From Oegoconia quadripuncta (Eukaryota; Arthropoda; Insecta; Lepidoptera; Autostichidae): DNA of 64,000 nt. The stretch is from positions 14,936,657-15,000,656 of the forward strand of contig OX438757.1 of NCBI GenBank assembly GCA_949316235.1, read 5' to 3'. Below are positions 55,221-64,000 of this stretch, piece after piece; the first letter of the stretch is position 1; each line of letters starts with the position of its first letter. The notes beneath the pieces are model-generated. The model searched no databases, was not told the DNA's origin, and was given only the letters and a program-made list of their open reading frames with translations. The position numbers and the translations under genes were made by a program.

Positions 55221-56139
55221 ATTAATGTGTAAAAATTCGTTAAAGAAGTACTACATATTAGATGGAACTGCGTAGGTAATACTTTTTCAACTAATTTTTT
55301 TACTGTAGACAGTCGCCTGGCTGCTTGCTTTCGCATATATTTCTGTATCCCTAGATATTTATGTAGTCATGTGACCTTATTCATTTCTTTGTAGGTCTTT
55401 GTAGGCGTCTTACAGTTAAGATTTTTAATCTTCTCTCTCTCTCTCTATGAGCTGAAAGGACTCTGGATATTCGAGTCGCGCACCAGATTTGAGTGACGGC
55501 TGGAGCTGTAAAAACAACTGCAGTTTTATGATTATGACCAAAGACCGGAGTAGATAGGTCGTTTCCTCACAACCTAAATTGAACCGTATTTTTCCTAAAA
55601 TAAGGTTTATCCGATTCCCGATTAGCTGTAATTTCCTTTATGTTCTCAATTTAAAAAGAACGGCTCTTGAATAAAGATTTTTATTCACTCTGATCTTTAT
55701 GACATAATAAATATGGCCGAATTTAGCTTGTCAGGAAATTTGATCTAAGCTCATTGTAATAATTCGTTTATTATACAGACAATAAGGTTCATGTTTGTTA
55801 GTACAATCATCCGACACCATTATGTCCAGAGTACGGGTCTTCTACAACAATTTCGTGTTCTAATAATTACTGTTAGAAAGTTTTAATATTTGATTCATTA
55901 AAATCATCATGATAAATGTTGATTATCAATCAATTGGAATAAACTTAACACATTGTAACAGTCTCATTGTTGACGTAGGTAAGACACTCCAGCAAATTCG
56001 TCGCATCAAAGGTATATGAAATCCCCGAGTTATAATTTCACGTTCGGAGACTAGTTAGATTGGTGGGTGCATAGATTTTAGTGGCTCTTTAGATTTTTTG
56101 TTCCAATACAATAATCCAAAATTCACTCGAAATGTTTAA
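55221..56139. other. No gene recognised
   Basis: Contains a CT dinucleotide run at 55430-55446. Otherwise it is unique AT-rich sequence with no convincing exon or mobile element. Confidence 0.45.
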
Positions 56140-56278
56140 GATCTGTATTAATAAACCGTTCTCAAGACTGAGATGACCTTAAGTTGACGCTTGAGTATCT
56201 GTAGCATATTAAAACAGTATCAAAAAAAATGTATTGTGAGTGAGACAACATCTCAAGATCGATTTCTTAATACGGTCT
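56140..56278. mobile_element. 139-bp MITE, second copy of the TAA family
   Basis: The ends GATCTGTATTAATAAACCG and GATTTCTTAATACGGTCT match 52372-52510 (both share AACCGTTCTCAAGA and TTAAGTTGAC). TAA lies on each side (56137-56139, 56279-56281). Confidence 0.8.
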
Positions 56279-56354
56279 TAAAACTAATGAATAATATGTA
56301 AATATCTTTGATTCCTGTTATTATCGAGAATTTAATCTTATATAAATAAATGAG

Positions 56355-56580
56355 ACCGTTTTTTTATGCTTAACTGGATAGGCATTTGACCACAATCTCG
56401 CCTGATGGAAAGTGACGATGTGGCCGAAGATGAAGCACGCGATCTCATTAGATGTCTATTCACCTTGCTCTTGAAGATCCCAAGGTTGTAGGATTCAGGA
56501 AAGACTGACGCCGAAAGGAAGGTCTATGCCTTGGTTGTTCGCATTATGAATTAAGATGCTTAGTGCGAATGTTCGGTATG
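56355..56580 (+). repeat. Dispersed repeat, copy 2 (see 600-830)
   Basis: Same order and about 90% similar by eye to 600-830 (ACCACAATCTCGCCTGATGG, CCCAAGGTTGTAGGATTCAG). Confidence 0.6.
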
Positions 56581-56697
56581 TTAACTACATACTTGTTTGT
56601 TTGAGAACTTTCCACCAAAAAAAACATATATAGATTTGTGTGTTTTAACACGCGATGGGCTCTCTCCCCGTTACGAGGGCATTTTTGTATATATCGT

Positions 56698-56739
56698 ATC
56701 GTACACTATAGTGTACGATCCCAAACTATAGTTTGGGAT
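56698..56739. repeat. Two overlapping 22-bp perfect palindromes
   Basis: 56698-56719 and 56718-56739 are each self-complementary, both centred on CTATAG (half-sites ATCGTACACTA and ATCCCAAACTA). They lie at the edge of a dispersed repeat (CCCATTTGGGATAAAGGTCG). Confidence 0.9.
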
Positions 56740-56989
56740 ATCTGTGGCCACCCCATTTGGGATAAAGGTCGTGACGTTATATTATCAATAACTTGATAAT
56801 TTGAAGGTGTGATTCAGGTCAAGTACTAATCCGTTATGCAATAAAAAAAATTCTCGAAAATAGTCATAAATCAAAGCTATGTAAGTTATTGCCTCTTGGC
56901 CCCACAATTCCTTTTGTATGACACACATATTTAATTTATTATACCTATTCAATAAACTGTGATTAAAAAAAAAACAAGTTTTGTTAAGA

Positions 56990-58232
56990 GAATTTATTTA
57001 CACATTTTGTAACCTAAAGTTTAACATCAATATAAATATCCGTTCACACTTCACGTATACCTCTATCACGCACAGAAACAGACTTACAAGCATGTAGGTA
57101 GGGTACATATAAAGTATACCGTAAATGTCACCACTTATCATCCATACGTCACTCAACATCACAATTCATTTTCTATAAGCCTGTTTGTAACGGCTTTATC
57201 ATGCGCACTAAACCTTATGGTGCATCCAGAATACATATACTTTGTGGTAAAAGGCGGTCGTTAGAGGGAAAACACATTAATTAGTATAACACATTTTACT
57301 CCAAGAATACCTTATTCCATTTTTAAACGAGTGATGCCATAATACAGAATAATTTTTCAGTCTTTTTCGTTGATTGGATTCTAGAGTTCCATGCAAGCTA
57401 TTTTTCAAAATTCCTTGAATGCAGTTTTTCTTATCTTTTTGTTGATTGGATTCTAGAGTTCTATGCAAGCTATTTTTCGAAATTCCTTGAATGCAGTTTT
57501 TCTTATCTTTTTCGTTGATTGGATTCTAGAGTTCTATGCAAGCTATTTTTCGAAATTCCTTGAATCCAGTTTTTCTTATCTTTTTCGTTGATTGGATTCT
57601 AGAGTTCTATGCAAGCTATTTTTCGAAATTCCTTGAATGCAGTTTTTCTTATCTTTTTCGTTGATTGGATTCTAGAGTTCTATGCAAGCTATTTTCAAAA
57701 TTCCTTTAACGCAGTTTTTCTTACCTCTTAAAATAAAATAATGCTTCCTTTTAGTGAAATTTGCTATCTGTATTATCTACTTTTCTTCCACCGACTGCCT
57801 TTCTTCTACAATCCACTTACCCAAAATACCTGACTGCATGTCACACAAAAGTAGATACACAAGTCATCCACATACAAATCGTAATACTTATTCAATCATA
57901 TCACTTTAAGATATAAATGTCATCGTTACTTACAAACTAAAATGAGCACCAATAAGATATACTAAATACATTGTTAGAACTAGTCAAAGTTAGTCACTGA
58001 GACGTGGCGAGACCTCGTCGATGAATAGACTAAATAAATACATATGATAAAGGATTAACTAACTGCAATCATGTCTCATTAGAATAAACAACACCTTTAT
58101 AACATTTGATGACCAGATTGTGATCTTTCTAAAATTTCTACAGTTTTTATAATTTTATGTACTATTAGTTGTCTTACTTTGGCAGTCGAAAAGGATTTGG
58201 TTTTGTGAAAACTTAAATTAATTATAGGAACA
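56990..58232 (-). other. Likely 3' UTR of the secreted-protein gene
   Basis: No gene is visible on either strand. TTTATT at 56994-56999 reads AATAAA on the minus strand and is the first plausible poly(A) signal cluster. The stretch includes the 73-bp tandem repeat at 57355-57720. The UTR extent is inferred. Confidence 0.35.
57355..57720. repeat. Tandem repeat, 73-bp unit, five copies
   Basis: Units carry GTTGATTGGATTCTAGAGTT, 'CTATGCAAGCTATTTTTCGA' and 'GAATGCAGTTTTTCTTATC'. Starts of TGATTGG are spaced 72, 73, 73 and 73 bases apart. Outer units are slightly diverged. The minus-strand open frame at 57277-57468 is an artefact of the repeat. Confidence 0.93.
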
Positions 58233-61200
58233 TTACGATTCCTTCTTTTGGTTTAATTGGGGGAAGAACGCCTCTATTGGAAGTATAGGATCGTCTGTGG
58301 CTATCGTAAAGTAGTTTGGTATCCGTCTACTGCTCGTCGCTGCTGTTTTGAACATGCCAGGCGTATTGTAGTCTTTGCTCGCAGCTAAAGTCAAATCTGA
58401 AACTCTTTTAGAATGCTCAAATAGGTGTTCAATGTGGTCATGGTGTTTTTTGTCAGCTATTTTCATAATGGCGCTCTCTGACCTTGTCCTTTCTGAAGTT
58501 ATATCATTTTTATGATCATAATTGATCGTGCTGTCAGTAACACTTACATCTTGTACTGATTCTCCTAGTTCAGAATCTTTGACTTTCTTTCTCAGAGGTC
58601 TTTTGATATGAACCGTGGTAGGGCTCGAAGTCTCAGTAGTCTCTTCAGTAGGTTTAGGTCTACGCGATCCGTTGCGGTAACGCGTGGATGTCTTTTGTGT
58701 CGTTCCTTCAGTTGTTTCGATAGTAGTCTGCCTTTGTCTATTAGGTTGCCTTATAGAATGTATCTCCTTTTCAGTTTGTTCATTGACTTCTGACCCATTT
58801 AATTTATGTCTAGGATCTTTTGGTGTAAATTTCTTTCTCTCCGTTGTATTTTCATTATCATTAGCCTTATTGTCATTTGCTGGTCTCCTTTGGGGGTATC
58901 TAAGCTTGGGTGTTGGAACTTCAGTTGATTTTTCAGTAGTACTGGTAGTGGAACTTAACCTGCTTCTGTAGTCTTTGACACTAAATCTCGGTCTATCAAA
59001 TTTATTTTTCAATCTCGGTCTCAATACTTTCCCTGTAGTTGAAGTAGTTTCCACCCGAGATGTAGTAGTTGTAAACTCATTGATATCTTCACTACTGTCT
59101 TTTAATGATTCAGTTGTTATTTCTTTAATTGTTGGTTCTAATTTTGCTTCAATGGGACGGCTATCTCTATGGAATGAGAAGCTTTTTGTATCTGTTTTAG
59201 TTGTAGTTTTAAGAGTGTCGCTTAGACTAACTGCGATGTCACTCGTGGGTGTGTCTTTTTCATCTTGTTTGTGACTATAGTCGGGAGTCTCGCTTGTCCT
59301 GTAGTCATATGGAGTCGATGTGATCTTAGGAAAATGTGGACGAGACGACGACGCCGAGATTTTCATTATAGGAGATTCTTTATTCGAATCGTAATCTCTA
59401 TAAGTTGGTGTTGTACTTTCATATTTTTCAGAAGTGGTGGTGACAGGTCGACGATGAACAAGTTTTTTCTTCACTATCGTAGGGCTCGTTGGTGAAATAG
59501 TTGGTATGACACTGGTTGTTAAATCGGTAGTGATGCTAGGAGTTGTCACAATAGGTAACGGTTTCGATTGGGTTGGTCTTACTCTAGGTCTGATAGTATG
59601 TAGGTCCTCTGTGGTCTGTGGAGCTTCAGTTGAAGATGTATATTTACGTGTACTCGCATCCCTGTCTCGATTAATATTTGCCAGAGGTGGGCGGCGTCTC
59701 CTTATTTTATTCCTCTTTCTATTTCTGTCTTTGTCTACCGATTCTGGCGCTGGCGTACTTGGGCGTTTGAAATGTTTATGGGGAGGCAGTGTAGGAAGAG
59801 CTTCAGATACTACGTGGTTATTATCCTTATTCGCACTAAAATGTGTAGTCACTTCTTGAACAGAGAATTTAGATGCTTCGTTAGGCTTTTTAGTGCGTCG
59901 TGTTTGTTCTTCGTACGTAGGCGTCGATACCTTGTAGTAGTAATCTTTAAGCTTGTGTTTGCCAATAGGTTCAAAATCGTCGCCAAGAGGCCGCCTACTT
60001 TGTGATTCGACTTGTCCGTCGTAGCTCAAAGAGTTTTCATAGCCTTTATCACCTTCGGTAACTATAGCGATCTCTTCAGGAAGGTCTGGCAAAGACGTTG
60101 TCGTAGGTCTAGTGTAGGTTTCGTATTCTTGTTTACTTGCAGTTTCTTCAGTCGACTTTTGATTAAAGTATGACTCTTGTGTCGCCGGCCACGATGGAGG
60201 AGACGAATGTGTAATGATGTCATCAGAATCGTAAGTCTCTGTCACTTCGTACGTAGCTTTGAAGGGCACGGAATTAGGTATACCATCTGTTTCACTATTT
60301 TTAGGTGGTTTAACATACTGCTGCGAGGATTGTTGATTTCCTCCAGCTGCAAAACTATCGTGAATCTTATGTTTCTTCTTTTCATAGTTCAGATTAGCAT
60401 TCTGCTGATCAAAGTATTTTTGCTGAACGTTTTGTTGTGATGGGATGTAATCGTGATAATTACTATAAGCAAAGGTAGTTGTATGAACGGTTGGATTGTA
60501 TGTCGATACCTTATAGTCGTGGTATTGTTTGGAGAATGGATCTTGAGGACTTGGCTTGAAATTGCCTTTATTGACGTTAGGATCGATCTTCGCTGGACTA
60601 GCTAACTTCGTCGCCTGTGTTGGAATATTTTTATAATCATTCCAATTGTTCCCGAATTGTATTTGATTAGCAGTTGTGTGTAGTTTCGGTGTGGTCGTAG
60701 CGAAGTGCGTTGGAGTTGTTTTAAAGTTGGGCGCGAAGCTGAAGGAGTTGAAAATTGTCTGTCTTGTCGGCTGCGGTGGGAGATAAGTGGTCTTGGCCGG
60801 GAAAATAGGCTCCCTTGCCTTCAACGACTGTACACCGAACGCACCGAAAGTACCTGAAATAGATATACGTTAAGATAACGTCCGTTTGCAAGTAACATCT
60901 TACGCAAGTTAATGTCGGCGCATGCTGCGTGGATTAGAACAAAATAAATGAGCTATGGGAGCGAGTTGCCCTTATCGTTATCAATTTTCGCGCGATGCAC
61001 GTGTCCCGAATTGTCTGACTTGACGCCTGCATCAACTTGTAAACTTAAAAACAATTTTAGCTTTTATTGCATAAATATTAGGACCTGTGTGTGAAGTGTA
61101 AGTTTTGTCGCCTTTTTAACTTTACCATCGCGTTCGCCTTTACGAAAAAAGTCCCTGTGAAAAAAATTGTTTTGCAAACTATCCGCTAGAGGCGCTGCAC

Positions 61201-62656
61201 ATTTCTCCATACAAATCGTCACGTAAACGTGAACGCGGTAGTAAAGTTAAGTCGAACAAAACTCACACTCCGCCCTCTGATTTATTGCTTTATGCAATTG
61301 CTTACCTAAAATGTTCGGTGGCAAAAGGGAATCTTGAAACGCGTACTGCGGATAAGGACTAGCTGGTAACTTTGGTGTCACCAGGGATTGCTGGGCCGTC
61401 TTTACTTGTTGATTTATCGACTGCGGCGCTGTGTCACTATCCGGCAGCTTATACACTTCCGGTTTAAAGATCTCTGTGCCTGCTGACTGCGGTTTCCTTT
61501 CGATAGGTTTCATGGTAGGATACGGACCGAAGTGTATAGGCTGTATGTTGTTCAGCTGCTGCAGATGACTGGGGTATTGCTGTTTGAACTTAGTCGGATA
61601 CTTCGAGAAAATAGGGCGAGCAGCGTAAGGGTTATGAGGGTTCTTAATCAGAACGCTTTCGACTGGGAAGTTCTGGATGTATTTGTAGTGATTTAAATTC
61701 GGTAAAGAGAAGGGATTTAGATAAGAGCTGATTGGCTGGCTTGCTGCTGGAACTGCAGGGTGAGCGGGCGCCGTCCGATGTGTAGTGGGGCGATACGACT
61801 GCGCGATCGACGTCAGTTTAGTCGCATCTCTCACGGAGAGTGGACGTGCTGACGAAGGAAACGAGTCGAGGACTGGAACTGGTATTTTGTATGCTGGAGC
61901 GTGTAGTGGAGCAGTGCCGAATCCGAAAACGAGACCGCTTGAGCCAACCACTGGCCTCCAACCGCCTTTAGAGACAGGTAGACTCTGAAATTGTGAAATG
62001 GTGACAGTTAGTATGCGAACCAACCAGGCTCTCTTTTCTGAATTAGTCGAAACCTGTGAATCTCATTTTTAACCGACTCAAAAAGGAGGAGGTTCTCAAT
62101 TCGGCCGTATGTATGAACACGAATATCTCCGAGATTTGGCAGTTAATTCATGTGGTTCTTTATGTAAATGAAAAGGGATACCGTCAAGTTGGTCCCATTG
62201 TAATTTCAGCGCAATCGGTTCAGTAATCATATGGTAAACAGCAGAATAACATTATACATATTTAGACGATTGTGTAGTTTTTGCACAGGGAAACTGCGAG
62301 TAGATACAGTTTGGGTTTGTATGAAAAAAGTGTAGAGAAGCTCGGTGTGATTAACAAAAATTTTTACAAATCGAGGATCATCAGTTCCAGCTGGTATAAC
62401 CCAACTGCCCACAATACAATACAAATACACTCTATTGCACAACAGAAAAAAATACAGTGCCCACCTAACCTGTAGGAGCGAGAAAGGTCGCTGATGATGA
62501 TGATATTTATTAAAATTTCCTTATTTTTGTTATCATACTTAATAATAAGGGTTTCGATGTGTACCTGAGTTGGCATCGACCTCCGATGCGGTTTGGCGCA
62601 GTTCGCTGTCGCAATGAGGACGTGTATCGCCGCCGCTGCCACCCATAGCCGCACCC
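58233..62656 (-). CDS. Large secreted Thr/Ser/Pro-rich protein, 5' end missing
   Basis: I do not recognise the family. Three exons fit by phase: 62565-62656, 61306-61984 and 58233-60853 (stop TAA 58233-58235). Splice sites are CAG/GTACAC, CAG..GTAAGC and CAG. The first visible exon reads VRLWVAAAAIHVLIATANCA, a typical signal-peptide core and cleavage region. Its ATG must be in an earlier exon, since no ATG precedes in frame before the acceptor at 62657-62659. Exon 2 (226 residues) is Pro/Tyr-rich. Exon 3 (872 residues) is dominated by T, S, P, K and R, with long Thr runs (ETTEGTTQKTSTRYR) and basic clusters (RNKIRRRRPPL, RPLRKKVK). There is no chitin-binding cysteine pattern and almost no cysteine. 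At least 1129 residues in total. It may be a mucin-like or matrix protein. Confidence 0.75.
60854..61305. other. Intron 2 of the secreted-protein gene
   Basis: The 452-base intron begins GTAAGC on the minus strand and ends ATCTATTTCAG. It is unique sequence with nothing further recognised. Confidence 0.6.
62071..62350. repeat. Dispersed repeat in intron 1 of the secreted-protein gene
   Basis: Shares AGGAGGAGGTT..CAATTCGGCCGT, TATTTAGACGATTGT and TTTGGGTTTGTATG..AAAAAGTGTAG with 5333-5580. Followed at 62395-62480 by a LINE 3' UTR scrap (CTCTATTGCACAACAGAAAA). Confidence 0.6.
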
Positions 62657-62659
62657 CTG

Positions 62660-64000
62660 AGAATGGAAAAATGAATAAATACCATAGTATTGTCACACAA
62701 ACTATTCCTCTTTTTGTAGAACCGATAATCGGCCGATTTTTTGGAGGACGTGGGCGTTGAAACATTGTAATCAGTACGTTCCATTTTTCTCCTACAAAAA
62801 ATCGGTCACCGATTTTCGGCCGTGAGCGGGCAGCCTAACTTCGGTATTTATAAAGCACTATTTATGGGATTTACTATATCTAAGTCATTATTTCAGCACT
62901 TCTTTTTCATGATATTGAAGCCGAACTTAAAGCGTTGGTAGGTATGAAAGGAGAAGTTTCTGGCACCAAGGCTCTCAAAGAATATAGTGACACAATTTTG
63001 TTAGGTCTGTAAGGATTCTGATATGAAGAAAACCTGAAGCTGTTGTGTAAATAGAGAACTGAATGGAAATATATACGGGAACTCATCCACCTAACTTGAT
63101 CGATCGGAGAATTACCTACTTATGGAGCTGACAGTACCTACTGAATTTACGGACAACATTTTTCACAATTGCGTAGTTTCATTTACCAATTTATATTGTT
63201 TTTACTAATCAAACATATGGGACACGCCACTTTTTACTAAAACTGTTAACGTAAAATTACCTACACTCTGTAATGTTCAAATGTACAATAAAAGTGACCC
63301 GTTACTTATTATTTTCTTCAATTTGTCGCGAACTAATGTCGTACTTTCTATGTGTATTGTTCATATAATAGAGGTAAGTATAGCTGATGTTACAAGTGGA
63401 TGTATGAACGGACAAAAAGTGGACATAGCGAATGAGCTAAATTATCCGTTATTACGTATATCTTGATGGCAAGTAACACTTTCACACGTAAAACCTAGTA
63501 AATAAACACAGGTACTACGACTTATCTCATACCTACTTACTAATTCAATATTATGGTAGATAGCTATACACGGTTAATCGGAATGGGTACTAACCCTCAA
63601 GACAGTTATTATATCGTATCGTGAGTAGTCATGCAAAATTACGTAATTCTACCGAAATTGCCGGTATTACCTATATATTTATTTATGTTAGTCAAATGTA
63701 TGTCCTAAAAGCTAAATGGTTAGTTTTGATACGTGTATTCAACGAATTCACGGCAGTAGTAACATAATATCTTCACTTAACAATCAGGTGTGATTGAAGT
63801 CAAGTACCAACCCGTTGTGCACAAAAAAATGAAGTTAAAAGGATAACTATTTCAGGTAATTTAAAGAGTAATAGTCGAAAAACTACTTTCCGGGGAAAAT
63901 TATTTGTCAAACAACGAAAAGCCCCCTTCAAGTCCGCATATTGTGAAGGAAAGTACGGAACACTACACTGCGCGTGGCCTGATACGAACTTGGCCACTAT
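62660..64000. other. No gene recognised; upstream of the secreted-protein gene
   Basis: The first exon of the secreted-protein gene should lie here or beyond the window; I cannot place it. 63770-63830 is a 3' fragment of SINE C (ATCAGGTGTGATTGAAGTCA and A run). Other open frames are short and featureless. Confidence 0.4.

Noticed and set aside
58608..60440. Several plus-strand open frames of 60-117 codons
   Set aside because: They are antisense to the Thr/Ser-rich exon, whose composition keeps the opposite frames open. No start context or domain.

Overview
This is a stretch of an AT-rich animal nuclear genome, almost certainly from a moth or butterfly. Protein-coding exons are short and separated by GT-AG introns. 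The space between them is packed with repeats typical of Lepidoptera: tRNA-derived SINEs ending in an arm like GGTTCGAATCCCGC, Lep1/Helitron-like fragments, CR1/jockey- and RTE-like LINE 3' ends, a Ty3/Gypsy element with very short LTRs, mariners and many MITEs. The species cannot be named from the sequence. There is no sign of operons, plasmid, phage or CRISPR.

Four host genes can be supported. (1) and (2): two tandem copies of the mitochondrial complex I subunit NDUFS5 (ND-15), minus strand, at 15153-16676 and 17896-19746. Each has the same phase-0 intron position and intact CX9C pairs. (3): a complete TRIP4/ASC-1 gene, plus strand, 27823-52685. It has 12 coding exons whose phases all agree, giving 518 codons plus stop, with a C2HC5 zinc finger and a C-terminal ASCH domain. 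(4): a large secreted Thr/Ser/Pro-rich protein, minus strand, 58233-62656, with three exons visible and the start codon exon not found. The first 15 kb contain no recognisable host gene.

Layout. 1-15 kb: dispersed repeats and a nearly intact 1.3-kb cecropia-type mariner that landed inside a SINE. 15-20 kb: the NDUFS5 pair. 19.8-21.7 kb: a decayed LINE whose 3' end abuts the upstream NDUFS5 copy. 22.7-26.4 kb: a complete but defective Gypsy (mag-like) element with 124-129 bp LTRs and a 5-bp target duplication. It sits in an older repeat that also lies just upstream of TRIP4. 27.8-52.7 kb: TRIP4, with introns carrying most of the transposon debris, two long minisatellites (92-bp and 42-bp units) and a possible extra exon. 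53-57 kb: nested MITE/SINE material. 57-62.7 kb: the secreted-protein gene, with a 73-bp tandem repeat beyond its stop. 62.7-64 kb: no gene recognised.

The genes do not form a pathway. NDUFS5 acts in respiratory complex I. TRIP4 acts in the ASCC complex (ribosome quality control and alkylation-damage signalling). The third is probably extracellular. The points most worth a second look are the NDUFS5 duplication with asymmetric divergence, substitutions at normally conserved ASCH positions in TRIP4, the frame-compatible extra exon in TRIP4 intron 2, a perfect 37-bp-arm palindrome, and several clean nested insertions that give a relative chronology of transposition.
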